NCBI RefSeq assembly: GCF_009674535.1
Contig: NZ_WKJK01000015.1
Location: 62,001 to 126,000 of the forward strand
Source of the DNA: Duganella guangzhouensis
GTDB taxonomy: Bacteria > Pseudomonadota > Gammaproteobacteria > Burkholderiales > Burkholderiaceae_D
DNA: 64,000 nt
Direction of reading: 5' to 3'
In this document: one piece after another, positions 1 to 7,806 of the stretch
Layout of the letters: the number at the start of each line of letters is the position of its first letter
Position numbering within the stretch: position 1 is the stretch's first letter
Translations under genes and position numbers: made by a program
Notes under the pieces: model-generated
What the model saw: only the letters and a program-made list of their open reading frames with translations
Told to the model about the DNA's origin: nothing
The model's database searches: none

Positions 1-1
1 G

Positions 2-313
2 CCGTTCACGCTGGCGCTGCCTTACGTTGGCCTGTTCTGGACCGCGGTGTTGAGCGTGGTGATCGGCTTTGTGATTTCGTCGGCGTTTTCCGCCATCGTG
101 GTGTTTGCGCAGGAACTCATGCCGGGCAAGGTGGGCATGGTGGCGGGGATCTTCTTTGGTCTGATGTTTGGCGTCAGCGGCATCGGCGCGGCGGCGATGG
201 GCCATCTGGCCGACATCAACGGCATCGGCTATGTCTACAACCTGTGTTCCTACCTGCCGCTGCTGGGCATCCTGACGGTGCTGCTGCCGCATATCGAGCA
301 GCAGCACAAATAA
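2..313 (+). CDS. MFS transporter, C-terminal end (partial)
   Basis: This is the 3' end of a gene that begins before the window. About 103 residues are visible. They form two to three hydrophobic segments: one near VIGFVISSAFSAIVVFAQ, one near IFFGLMFGVSGIGAAAMG and a final LGILTVLLP stretch before a short charged tail. The GxFFGLxFGxxGxGAAxxG pattern is typical of the last helices of MFS efflux proteins of the fosmidomycin-resistance (Fsr) type. The family call is from recollection of that group. The substrate cannot be told from this fragment. It converges on the next gene with only 3 bp between the stop codons. Confidence 0.7.
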   Translation, partial: PFTLALPYVGLFWTAVLSVVIGFVISSAFSAIVVFAQELMPGKVGMVAGIFFGLMFGVSGIGAAAMGHLADINGIGYVYNLCSYLPLLGILTVLLPHIEQQHK

Positions 314-316
314 GCA

Positions 317-1729
317 TCAGGCGTCGATAAAGCGCATTTTGAAGTTGCGGCCTTTGATGGTGCCAAAGTCGCCGCCCAGCGGATTGCCTTTGCTGAGGTT
401 ATCAAAGGCATCGTAAGCGACGCGGCGGTCGATGGCGACGTAGGTCTGGAATTCGGTCACGTTGATCTTGCCCACGTGTTCCTTGGTCAGGCCCGCGTCG
501 CCGGTCAGGGCGCCCAGCACGTCGCCTGGGCGTACCTTGTCCTTTTTGCCGCCGGAGATCACCAGCGTCATCATCGGCGCCGGATCGACGGCGTAATGGC
601 CTTCCTCATCCAGGCTATCCAGGTCGTACCATTCGACCGGCTGGCCCTGATATTCCTCGATCAGCTTGACCCACTTCTTCTCGTTCGGCGCGCACAGCGA
701 CAGCGCCATGCCGCTTTCACCACCACGGCCGGTGCGGCCGACACGGTGGATGTGGACCTCGGTGTCCTTGGAGACGTCGACGTTGATCACCGCTTCCAGA
801 TTCGGGATATCCAGGCCGCGCGCGGCGACGTCGGTGGCCACCAGTACAGAACAGCTACGGTTGGCAAACAGGATCAGTATCTCGTCGCGCTCACGTTGTT
901 CCAGTTCGCCGTACAGTGCCAGTGCGGAGAAGCCTTGTTCGCGCAGCGATTCCACCAGTTCGCGGCACTGTACCTTGGTGTTGCAGAAGGCGATGGCCGA
1001 TACCGGCTTGTAGTGGCCCAGCAGACGCGCCACGGCGCTGTTACGCTGGTCGAAGCCGATTTCGAAGAACAGCTGTTCGATCTTGCTGTTGTCATGCTGC
1101 GCTTCGACCGTGACTTCGACCGGATCGGCCAGGAAGTCGTCGGTGGCGCGGCGGATATCGTCCGGGTAGGTGGCCGAGAACAGCAAGGTCTGACGGCGTT
1201 TCGGGCAGGCGCTGACGATGCCGGCGATTTCATCGTAAAAGCCCATGTCGGTCATGCGGTCCGCCTCGTCCAGCACCAGGGTGCTCACCTTGGACAGGTC
1301 CAGCGTGTTGCGGCCCAGGTGGTCGCGCACGCGGCCCGGGGTGCCGACGATGATGTGGGCGCCGTGTTCCAGCGAAGCGATCTGCGGCCGCATCGGCGAA
1401 CCGCCGGTCAGCACCAGCACCTTGACGTTCCCGGTGGAACGCGCCAGCCGGCGCAATTCGTTGGCCACCTGGTCGGCCAGTTCGCGGGTAGGACACAGCA
1501 CCAGCGCCTGCACCGCAAACCAGGCCGGATTCAGCTTGGCCAGAATGCCGATGCCAAAAGCGGCGGTTTTGCCGCTGCCGGTCTTGGCCTGGGCGATCAG
1601 GTCGCGGCCTTCCAGCACCGACGGCAGGCTTTGCGCCTGGATCGTGGTCATCTCCTTGTAGCCGAGCGAGTCGAGGTTGGCCAAAAAGTCGGGATTCAGC
1701 GGCAGGCTGGCGAAGGAGGTGGAAGTCAT
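317..1729 (-). CDS. dbpA: ATP-dependent RNA helicase DbpA
   Basis: A 470-residue DEAD-box helicase, close to the 457 residues of E. coli DbpA. Motifs in order: Walker A AQAKTGSGKT (residues 46-55), PTRELA, TPGR, DEAD, SAT, then ARGLD and HRVGRTGR in the second RecA domain. About 75 residues follow with the DbpA-type RNA-binding domain (GDVLGALTGDAGL, then a final GRNFKMRFI), which in the family recognises 23S rRNA hairpin 92. The role is 50S subunit assembly in the cytoplasm. The gene stands alone and converges with the transporter fragment. High confidence from motif order and the C-terminal domain. Confidence 0.95.
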   Translation of the reverse strand: MTSTSFASLPLNPDFLANLDSLGYKEMTTIQAQSLPSVLEGRDLIAQAKTGSGKTAAFGIGILAKLNPAWFAVQALVLCPTRELADQVANELRRLARSTGNVKVLVLTGGSPMRPQIASLEHGAHIIVGTPGRVRDHLGRNTLDLSKVSTLVLDEADRMTDMGFYDEIAGIVSACPKRRQTLLFSATYPDDIRRATDDFLADPVEVTVEAQHDNSKIEQLFFEIGFDQRNSAVARLLGHYKPVSAIAFCNTKVQCRELVESLREQGFSALALYGELEQRERDEILILFANRSCSVLVATDVAARGLDIPNLEAVINVDVSKDTEVHIHRVGRTGRGGESGMALSLCAPNEKKWVKLIEEYQGQPVEWYDLDSLDEEGHYAVDPAPMMTLVISGGKKDKVRPGDVLGALTGDAGLTKEHVGKINVTEFQTYVAIDRRVAYDAFDNLSKGNPLGGDFGTIKGRNFKMRFIDA

Positions 1730-1836
1730 GGTGGCGGACCCTGTTATAAAAGGATGTGGGCACAGTCTAACAGGCTAATGGTAGCCTGGCCCACTGTGCT
1801 GGTGGTGTGTGGAAGCTGTACGGCTGCTGTGCCGTA

Positions 1837-2061
1837 TCAGTCACGCTTCCAGATCGGCAGACCGGTCAGGTCGAGATTATCGTCGCGGACCCAGATCGGC
1901 AGCCCGGTGGTGTCGGTTGGCTCCAGCAGCAGCATTTGCTCTTGCTTGAGCGAGGGACGCCGGGCGCGCGGCGGCGGCGGACGCTTTGCTTCCGGTTCGA
2001 GCGGCGCGGCCGGTTCAAAGCCGGGCAGGTCGAACGTAGCGTTATCTTTTTTATCTCTCAT
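1837..2061 (-). CDS. Small protein with a tandem TGLPIW repeat, function unknown
   Basis: A 74-residue protein that I cannot place in a family. The N-terminus is charged and the middle is rich in Pro and Arg (residues 20-40), likely disordered. The last 25 residues contain an 11-residue motif twice: residues 50-60 and 64-74, both of the form D-x-TGLPIW-x-RD. The second copy ends the protein. There is no signal peptide or membrane segment, so a cytoplasmic location is expected. It lies downstream of the phosphoesterase gene on the same strand, separated by a strong terminator, so it should have its own promoter or depend on read-through. The duplicated motif supports this being a real gene. 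Confidence 0.6.
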   Translation of the reverse strand: MRDKKDNATFDLPGFEPAAPLEPEAKRPPPPRARRPSLKQEQMLLLEPTDTTGLPIWVRDDNLDLTGLPIWKRD

Positions 2062-2065
2062 TGGG

Positions 2066-2100
2066 CAAAAAACAAAAGCCCGGCTGTGTTAGTCGGGCTT
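2066..2100 (-). terminator. Rho-independent terminator of the phosphoesterase gene
   Basis: A perfect 7-bp stem (AAGCCCG at 2076-2082 with CGGGCTT at 2094-2100) closes an 11-nt loop. On the minus strand it is followed by a T-rich run (complement of positions 2066-2075). It lies 45 bp past the stop codon of the phosphoesterase gene and just before the start codon of the 74-residue gene. Confidence 0.8.
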
Positions 2101-2144
2101 CGTTAGTATTACTTAATGCGCGCAGTGTAACACAAAGCGCAAAC

Positions 2145-3809
2145 TCAACGGAAGCTCAGCGCCCCGGTCAGATCGCCCGGAGGCGAGGCGTGGCGGGCGG
2201 CGAAGGCTTCATTGCGGTGCTTCAGACCCTCCAGCAACGGCAGGTCGTGCAGGCGGCTGATGAAGCGCATGATGGAGGTGGTGTCGTAGAAGCTGTGGTC
2301 GACATGGCCCTTCTTCGCATACGGCGAGATGACGATGGCCGGAATGCGCGAACCCGGACCCCAGCGGTCGCCCTTGGGCGGCGCCACGTGATCCCACCAG
2401 CCACCGTTTTCGTCGAAGGTGATCACCACCAGCATGTTCTTGAACTGTGGGGACTTCTTCAAGTGCTCGATCACGTTGGTGATGTGGGCGTCGCCGGATT
2501 CGATGTCCGAATAGCCGGCGTGCAGGTTCAGATTCCCCTGCGGCTTGTAGAACGCCACGGCCGGCAGCTTGCCGGCCACCGCGTCGGCGATGAATTTATT
2601 CGAGATCGGGCTATCGCCCAGGCCACCGTCGCGCAGATGCTCTTCGCGCGCCTTGGTGCCCGGTGCGAACTGCTGGAAGTAGTTGAATGGCTGGTGGTGG
2701 TACTGGAAGTTAGGCTTCTCGCCACCGCCGCGCGCGTCCAGCGCGGCCTGCCACGCGCCGCCGTACCACGCCCAGCTGATCTTTTTGCGCGACAGCAGAT
2801 CACCGATGGTGTCATAGGTTTGCGGCGGCAGCGTGCTGGCGTCTTTCGGATCGGCGTGCAGCGGATCGCCGTCATAGGCCGCGCGGATGTAGCTCGGCTG
2901 GTAGGGCGGGGCCATGGTGTTGACCGCGTAACCGTCCGGCGTGATGGCGCCGTTGTTGACGAAGTGCGGCTTGCCGTCCATGGCCGATGCCGGCGATTCC
3001 TTGGCTACCGACAGGCGAATGCCGGTCGGGCCGTCGTCCAGCACCGCGATTTTCTTTTTGGCCGCAGTGTCCTTGGCGTTGAAGTATTCCGGCACGCGGC
3101 CGGAGATCAGGAACTGGTGGTTCAGGTAAGAGCCGCCGAAGGCCGCCATGAAGAAGTTATCGCACAGCGTGTACTGTTCAGCGATCTTCCACAGGCCGAG
3201 GTTCTTGCTGGTTTCGCCGTAGTGGCCCATCACCAGACCGCCGGAGTCGCCCCAGGCCACGAAGCCATCGTTCTTGCCGCCGTTGATCTGCAGCTGGTTT
3301 TGATAGAACACGTGCCACAGGTCGCGCGTGATCAAGCCCTCCGGCAGCGGTTTGCCTTCGGTGTCGACCAGCTTGAACGGGCCATTTGGCAGACCTTTGA
3401 TGTCGTCCTCTTTGAGTACGTATTGTTTACCGCCGATGTCCTGGGTATTGGGCACGATGCCGCCCCATACCTTGGGCAGCGCCGGCAGCACCGAGCCATC
3501 GCGGTCGCGCTGCACGCAGGCGCTGGCCGGCGCCGACGACAGCGGGTTGGCGGTGCCGGGGAAGTTGGAGAACAGGTTGTTGAAGCTGCGGTTTTCCAGA
3601 TAGATCACCACCACGTTCTTGATGTTGGCTTTGATCTTCTCGTCCAGCGAGCCTGTCGCTGCGGGCTTGGCTGGCGCGGCTTCGGCCAGCGTTGGCAGCG
3701 TGGTGGCCAGGCCGGCGGCGCCGGCTGCCTGGAAGATGCGGCGGCGCGAAGGATTGGCTGGGGCATCATCGTGTGCCTGTTGTTCTGCTAGCTGTTCTTG
3801 ATCCTTCAC
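2145..3809 (-). CDS. Exported phosphoesterase (phospholipase C / AcpA-like family)
   Basis: A 554-residue member of the phosphoesterase family that includes bacterial phospholipases C and the acid phosphatase AcpA (PF04185). A twin-arginine-like signal (SRRRIFQAAGAAG, about residues 21-33) precedes an Ala-rich stretch, so Tat export to the periplasm is likely. The first family motif, VVVIYLENRSFNNLFSNFPG, supplies the ENRSF metal-site/nucleophile region. The later block ITFDENGGWWDHVAPP supplies the second metal-binding motif. The start is GTG at 3809, preceded by AGAGAGG 6 bp upstream. The substrate could be a phospholipid or a phosphomonoester; the sequence alone does not decide. Followed by a rho-independent terminator. 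Confidence 0.85.
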   Translation of the reverse strand: MKDQEQLAEQQAHDDAPANPSRRRIFQAAGAAGLATTLPTLAEAAPAKPAATGSLDEKIKANIKNVVVIYLENRSFNNLFSNFPGTANPLSSAPASACVQRDRDGSVLPALPKVWGGIVPNTQDIGGKQYVLKEDDIKGLPNGPFKLVDTEGKPLPEGLITRDLWHVFYQNQLQINGGKNDGFVAWGDSGGLVMGHYGETSKNLGLWKIAEQYTLCDNFFMAAFGGSYLNHQFLISGRVPEYFNAKDTAAKKKIAVLDDGPTGIRLSVAKESPASAMDGKPHFVNNGAITPDGYAVNTMAPPYQPSYIRAAYDGDPLHADPKDASTLPPQTYDTIGDLLSRKKISWAWYGGAWQAALDARGGGEKPNFQYHHQPFNYFQQFAPGTKAREEHLRDGGLGDSPISNKFIADAVAGKLPAVAFYKPQGNLNLHAGYSDIESGDAHITNVIEHLKKSPQFKNMLVVITFDENGGWWDHVAPPKGDRWGPGSRIPAIVISPYAKKGHVDHSFYDTTSIMRFISRLHDLPLLEGLKHRNEAFAARHASPPGDLTGALSFR

Positions 3810-3914
3810 GCGGGCCTCTCTGGGAAAACTAAAAATCCAATTGTGACAGCTTTGCAGAGGATTGGGTATGCGCTGAAACCAGATTCACTTGGCGAAAATA
3901 TTTATCGATTGCGA

Positions 3915-3920
3915 TATAAT
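3915..3920 (+). promoter_or_regulatory. Candidate -10 box (TATAAT) for the small secreted protein
   Basis: A perfect TATAAT sits 44 bp upstream of the start codon of the next gene. The best -35 match, TTGGCG at 3889-3894, is 20 bp away, which is long, so this promoter is only a candidate. Confidence 0.4.
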
Positions 3921-3964
3921 CGCATGAGTGTTATCGTGCTTTTAACGCACTAAAGGAGTCCGTG

Positions 3965-4324
3965 ATGAAAATTCTTTACCTGATTGCATTGAGCCTGACG
4001 CTGCCCGCCTGGGCGGCGCCGGCCGAGAACGCTTGCGCAAATGGCTTGTGCGGCGCGAGTGGCGTATCGCTCAAAACATTGGCGGCCGCCGCGCCCGAAG
4101 AAAAGCCGGCAGCGGGCGGCTTGCGCGAAGAATTGCGCCGCACCGAACCGCAGCGCGACGCCTGGAACCGCAATCTTGGCGTCCGCGAAGACCGCGAAAA
4201 CTACAACTGCGCCCTCAGTTTCGGCGTTGGAGGTCAGTTGAGCAAGGACGGCTTCGTTGGCTCCCGCGTGATGGGCCAGACCCAAACCTGGCGCGCCCCG
4301 GCCAACAGCGATAGCAAGCCCTAG
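3965..4324 (+). CDS. Small secreted protein, function unknown
   Basis: A 119-residue protein starting at the ATG that follows AAAGGAG (3952-3958) by 6 bp; a GTG one codon earlier is less likely. Residues 1-18 form a clear Sec signal peptide (MKILYLIALSLTLPAWAAP). The mature part has two cysteines close together (CANGLC) that could form a disulphide, then an Ala/Glu/Arg-rich linker, then a third cysteine in ENYNCALSFGVGGQL. I do not recognise a family. It converges on the buf operon, ending 12 bp from the stop of the last buf-operon gene. Confidence 0.65.
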   Translation: MKILYLIALSLTLPAWAAPAENACANGLCGASGVSLKTLAAAAPEEKPAAGGLREELRRTEPQRDAWNRNLGVREDRENYNCALSFGVGGQLSKDGFVGSRVMGQTQTWRAPANSDSKP

Positions 4325-4336
4325 TCCGGCCCAGCA

Positions 4337-5365
4337 TCAGGTGCGCCATTTGCCCTTGCGCGCCAGTTCCAGCACGGCATCCGCAAACGCTTGCGGCGCT
4401 TCCTGTGGCGGGTTGTGGCCGACGCCGGCAAGCTGCCGGTGCTGGCGTGGCCCGCTGAACTTGGCGGCGGAGGCGGTGCCGTCGGTGGCCTTGATCACGC
4501 CATCGGCCGTGCCATCGATGGTGATGGTGGGCGCGGCAATCTTGGGCAGCGTGGCGAGGAAGGCTTCGGTCTCTTCATAATCGGGATAGCCCGGCGCGTG
4601 GCCGAGACGGTGGCGGTAGGAATGCAGCACCACCTCCACATAGTCCGGATTGTCCCAGGCTTGCGCCGAGCGGTTGAAGGTCGGCTCGTCGAAATGCCAG
4701 GTTGGCGAATTCCCTTTCCACATGATGTGGCCGATGTCCTTGCGGTTGGCGCTCAGGCCGGCGCGGCCGCGCTCGGTCAGGAAGTAAAACTGATACCAGA
4801 AACCGGCTTCCACCGACGCCGGCGCCGGCAGGTTGGCCTTGCTGATGTCCTGGATCAGATAGCTGTTGACCGAGACCAGGCCGACGCAGCGGCTGGGCTT
4901 GAGCGCGGCCGCGACGCAAGCGGCGCGGCCGCCCCAGTCGTAGCCGGCCAGCACTGCTTCCGGGATGTGCAGCGCGTCCATCAAGTCGATCAAGTCCTGG
5001 CCGATGGCGGCTTGCTGGCCCGAGCGCGGCGTGGCATCGTCAAGGAAACGGGTGCTGCCGTGGCCGCGCAGGTGCGGCACGATGACGCGGTAGCCTTGCT
5101 TGGCAAGCTTGGGAACCACCTCAACAAAACTGTGGATGTCGTATGGGAAGCCGTGCAACAGTATGATGGGATGGCCGTCTTCCGGTCCCGCTTCGTGATA
5201 GCCCACCTCCAGCACGCCGGCTTCGACTTGCTTGGTCGGCATGACGACCAGTTTTTTCGACGCGGGAGGTGTCACGGCCGCCAGGGCCAGGCTGTCCAGC
5301 GATAAGCCCGCAGCGGCACCAGCGGCCGCGCCCAGCAGGAAGCGGCGGCGTTTCAATGTGTTCAT
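4337..5365 (-). CDS. Tat-exported epoxide-hydrolase-like alpha/beta hydrolase
   Basis: The start chosen (5365) gives 342 residues with a Tat signal (KRRRFLLGAAAGAAAG) and an AAGGA-type ribosome site; an upstream in-frame extension has no such signal. The fold is alpha/beta hydrolase: oxyanion motif HGFP (71-74), nucleophile elbow GYDWGG with Asp143, and catalytic His in GVGHNPPQEAP. An Asp nucleophile is the mark of epoxide hydrolases and haloalkane dehalogenases, not of esterases. The start codon overlaps the bufB stop by 4 bp (ATGA), so it is the last, translationally coupled gene of the buf operon. Its link to RiPP maturation is inferred only from this coupling. Confidence 0.85.
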   Translation of the reverse strand: MNTLKRRRFLLGAAAGAAAGLSLDSLALAAVTPPASKKLVVMPTKQVEAGVLEVGYHEAGPEDGHPIILLHGFPYDIHSFVEVVPKLAKQGYRVIVPHLRGHGSTRFLDDATPRSGQQAAIGQDLIDLMDALHIPEAVLAGYDWGGRAACVAAALKPSRCVGLVSVNSYLIQDISKANLPAPASVEAGFWYQFYFLTERGRAGLSANRKDIGHIMWKGNSPTWHFDEPTFNRSAQAWDNPDYVEVVLHSYRHRLGHAPGYPDYEETEAFLATLPKIAAPTITIDGTADGVIKATDGTASAAKFSGPRQHRQLAGVGHNPPQEAPQAFADAVLELARKGKWRT

Positions 5366-6195
5366 ACAGGAATTCCTTCTGATGATGAGGGCGCCAGCCG
5401 ACGCGCTATGTCCAGTTCGCGCATCAGCTCGGCTAAAGGGGGAATGTCGGCGTCGCGTTCGATCATGGTGGCGACTGGTCCGACCAGCGTCATCACTTGC
5501 GCGTACAAAGCCCACACGGCGGGACTCACGCTTTGGTCGTGCGTGTCGATCAGAATCTCGCCGGGGGTGTGGCCGGCCAGATGGATTTGCCGCACGCGCT
5601 CGAACGGCAGGCCGTTCAGGTAATCGTTGAGCTGATAGCCGTGGTTGATGGCGCTGACATACATATTGTTCACGTCCAGCAGCAGATTACAGCCGGTGCG
5701 TTGACACATGGCGGCAAGGAATTCCCATTCGCTCATCTCGGCTGGCTCAAACAACAGGTAGCTGGACGGATTTTCAAACAGCATGGTTCGCCCCAGCGCT
5801 TGCTGGGCGCGGTCGATATTGTTACAGACGATGTTCAGTGCCTCCTGCGTGTAGGGCAGGGGCAGCAAGTCGTGCGAGTTGAAGTTGTTGATGCGCGACC
5901 AGCTGAGGTGGTCCGAAACGAACAGCGGCTCGATCTCGTCGACTAGCGCGCGCAATCGCTGCAGGTAGTCGGCGCGGATGCCGTCGGCCGAGCCGATCGA
6001 CATCGACACGCCGTGCAGTGCCACCGGATGGCGCTCGCGCACCTGGCGCAGGATATGGCGCGGCTGACCGCCAGCCACCATGAAATTCTCGGAAATGACT
6101 TCGATAAAATCAACCGCCACCGGCGTCTGCGCGTTCAGGAAGTCACTGTAGTGCTCCTTGCGCAGGCCGAGGCCGAAACCGGAAAAGGTGCTCAT
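5362..6195 (-). CDS. bufB: DUF692 multinuclear non-haem iron oxidase (bufferin-type MNIO)
   Basis: A 277-residue DUF692 protein of the MbnB/TglH family. Conserved blocks are GLGLRKEHY (N-terminus), ISENFM, HGVSMSIGS, VSDHLSW, NSHDLLPLPYT, ENPSSYL, LLLDVNNMYVS, IHLAGHTPG, LIDTHDQSV and MIERDADIPPL. They supply the His, Asp and Glu ligands of the iron cluster. In related systems such enzymes, with a DUF2063 partner, oxidise Cys residues of a precursor to copper-binding heterocycles. It lies 66 bp downstream of bufA2, beyond a hairpin, and its stop overlaps the start of the epoxide-hydrolase-like gene. It is the only MNIO in the operon although there are two precursors. Confidence 0.93.
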   Translation of the reverse strand: MSTFSGFGLGLRKEHYSDFLNAQTPVAVDFIEVISENFMVAGGQPRHILRQVRERHPVALHGVSMSIGSADGIRADYLQRLRALVDEIEPLFVSDHLSWSRINNFNSHDLLPLPYTQEALNIVCNNIDRAQQALGRTMLFENPSSYLLFEPAEMSEWEFLAAMCQRTGCNLLLDVNNMYVSAINHGYQLNDYLNGLPFERVRQIHLAGHTPGEILIDTHDQSVSPAVWALYAQVMTLVGPVATMIERDADIPPLAELMRELDIARRLAPSSSEGIPV

Positions 6196-6220
6196 CGCGT
6201 GGTCTTGGAAAAATGAGGAA

Positions 6221-6252
6221 CCGCCCGGCGCACATGCTTGCGGACCGGGCGG
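6221..6252 (-). promoter_or_regulatory. Intercistronic hairpin between bufA2 and bufB
   Basis: A perfect 8-bp inverted repeat, CCGCCCGG (6221-6228) with CCGGGCGG (6245-6252), separated by 16 nt. On the minus strand it is followed by a pyrimidine-rich TTCCTCATTTTTCC. It could be a partial terminator or an mRNA-stabilising hairpin that makes more precursor than enzyme. The structure is seen; the function is inferred. Confidence 0.6.
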
Positions 6253-6261
6253 ACGTGGGAG

Positions 6262-6552
6262 TTATTTTTTCTTCGGCTCGGTCAGCGTGCCGCCGGCGGC
6301 CAGGCACTCGCTCTTGGTCTTGACCAGGACGCCTTCACCTTTGCAGTTGTTCAAGCCTTTGCAATCGTTCTTGGCGGTGGCGCACAGGCTGGTGCCCTTG
6401 CAGGTGTTGATGCCGTAGCAGCGGCCTTTGGGCTCGGCGGCGGCGGCCGGTTTGTCGGCGGCGTCGACGTGCGCGGCTGCACCGAGGGCGCTGAGGGCCA
6501 GCAGCATCGAAGCGGCGGCGCGGGCGGAACGGGAAGTGGTGTTCTGAGTCAT
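6262..6552 (-). CDS. bufA2: BufA2-type bufferin precursor peptide
   Basis: A 96-residue exported Cys-rich peptide. The start at 6552 follows AAGGAGA by about 5 bp. Residues 1-32 look like a signal peptide (hydrophobic SMLLALSALGAAAHV, then DAA). The mature part has six cysteines (45, 51, 57, 64, 70, 83) arranged as GRCYGINTCKGTSLC, ATAKNDCKGLNNCKG and SECLAAGG. The repeated Cys-Lys-Gly units recall the second class of periplasmic bufferin metallophores. It lies between the serine hydrolase gene and bufB. It is expected to be modified in the cytoplasm, exported and bound to copper in the periplasm; that chain is inferred from related operons. Confidence 0.88.
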   Translation of the reverse strand: MTQNTTSRSARAAASMLLALSALGAAAHVDAADKPAAAAEPKGRCYGINTCKGTSLCATAKNDCKGLNNCKGEGVLVKTKSECLAAGGTLTEPKKK

Positions 6553-6577
6553 GGTGTTCTCCTTGGTTGAAAAATAA

Positions 6578-7327
6578 TTAGCGGATGTAAGTCGCGTCTT
6601 CAATCACCTTCGCCACCTGGTCCGGTTGCGAGATGTAGGTCAGGTGGCTGCCCTTGACTTCGGTGACCTTGGCGCCGGCGCGCTGGTACATCCAGCGCTG
6701 CAGGTCCGGACTCAGGGCACGGTCGTCGGTGGACAAGATCGCGTAGTTGGGTTTGTGGTGCCAGGCGGCGGCCCAGATCTGCGTGTTGAAGGTGGCGATG
6801 GTGGCGGGCACTTGCGAGATCGCCATATAGTTGGTGCGGTTTTCCGGCAGGTCGGCGCCGACGTCGGCATGGAACTGCGCCGGATCGACGAACAGATGAC
6901 CATCCTGGGTCGGCTTCACGCTATTGCTTGGCGACGGCATCGAGCCGATCACCTGCGCCAGGCTTTCACCGACGTCCGGCAGCAGCGCCGACACGTAGAC
7001 CAGGGCTTTCACCTTGTCGCGTTCACCGGCGGCGGAAATCACCGCGCCGCCCGAGCTGTGGCCCACCAGCACCACCGGCCCGATTTGCTGATCCAGGATT
7101 TCGCGGGTGGCGGCGATATCGTCGTCCAGGCTGGTGTGCGGCTGGGCCGCGATGGTGACTTTGTAGCCTTTCTGCGTGAGGATGTCATGGATCACGCGCC
7201 AGCCGGAACCGTCAACGAAGGAGCCGCTGACGATGACGATGTTCTTGACCGGTTCGGCGGCGGTGGCGTGCAGGGCTGGTGCGCTGGCCAGGGCCAGCGC
7301 GGCCGCCAGAGTGCGGATGCGTTTCAT
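6578..7327 (-). CDS. Exported serine alpha/beta hydrolase
   Basis: A 249-residue protein starting at 7327, where the ATG overlaps the stop of the DoxX gene by 4 bp. A Sec signal peptide covers about residues 1-24 (KRIRTLAAALALASAPALHA). The nucleophile elbow is GHSSGG with Ser91; the catalytic His is probably that of KGSHLTYISQP near the C-terminus. This is the small esterase-like group of alpha/beta hydrolases whose members often start with VSGSFVDGSGW. The substrate is unknown. Its position inside the bufferin operon, between DoxX and bufA2, and the overlapping start suggest co-production with the precursors. Whether it acts on a modified peptide is untested. Confidence 0.85.
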   Translation of the reverse strand: MKRIRTLAAALALASAPALHATAAEPVKNIVIVSGSFVDGSGWRVIHDILTQKGYKVTIAAQPHTSLDDDIAATREILDQQIGPVVLVGHSSGGAVISAAGERDKVKALVYVSALLPDVGESLAQVIGSMPSPSNSVKPTQDGHLFVDPAQFHADVGADLPENRTNYMAISQVPATIATFNTQIWAAAWHHKPNYAILSTDDRALSPDLQRWMYQRAGAKVTEVKGSHLTYISQPDQVAKVIEDATYIR

Positions 7328-7806
7328 TGGTTTACTCCAGTTGGGTGGGAAGATTGAAAACGGCGCCACAGCACGCGGTCCAGCGACCAGGCGCCGGCGC
7401 CACGCGCGATCAGCGGCAGCAGCAGGCCGGCCCAGCTCAGGTGCGTCGGCCAGGCGTCCGGGTAGACGAAGATCTCGATCACCATCGTCATGCAGAACAT
7501 GCCTAACGCTGCCGGTCGCGTCGCCAGGCCCAGCAACAGTAGAATCGGCAGGAAGTTCTCGGCGGCGGTGGCCATCTGCGCCGCGATTTCGGGCGGGATC
7601 AGCGGCAGTGCGTATTCGCTGCGGAACAGGTCGTAGGTGGTGGGCTTGATGGTCAGGAAGCCTTCCACCTTGGTGCGGCCGGACAGGAAGAACACCGCGC
7701 CTATGCCCAGGCGGGCGATCAGCAACAGCAGGTTTTCCGGCAGTGCGCGTCGCAACCAGGCGCTGATGCGCGGCTGGGCGATGTGATGCTGATTGAGTGT
7801 GTTCAT
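7324..7806 (-). CDS. DoxX-family membrane protein of the bufferin operon
   Basis: A 160-residue DoxX-type protein with about four hydrophobic segments: LLLLIARLGIGAVFFLSG, the FLPILLLLGLATRPAALGMF region, a MVIEIFVYP segment and the LSWAGLLLPLIARGAG end. The FFLSGRTKVEGF motif after helix 1 is a DoxX hallmark. It overlaps bufC by 4 bp upstream and the serine hydrolase by 4 bp downstream. DoxX proteins are regular members of bufferin operons. A role in redox chemistry or export of the peptide has been proposed, but no function can be read here. Inner-membrane location. Confidence 0.88.
   Translation of the reverse strand: MNTLNQHHIAQPRISAWLRRALPENLLLLIARLGIGAVFFLSGRTKVEGFLTIKPTTYDLFRSEYALPLIPPEIAAQMATAAENFLPILLLLGLATRPAALGMFCMTMVIEIFVYPDAWPTHLSWAGLLLPLIARGAGAWSLDRVLWRRFQSSHPTGVNQ

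Noticed and set aside
476..2092. 538-codon open frame on the plus strand, antisense to dbpA
   Set aside because: It lies on top of a certain DEAD-box gene, has no domain or ribosome site, and is rich in His, Arg and Gln as expected from antisense reading of GC-rich coding DNA.
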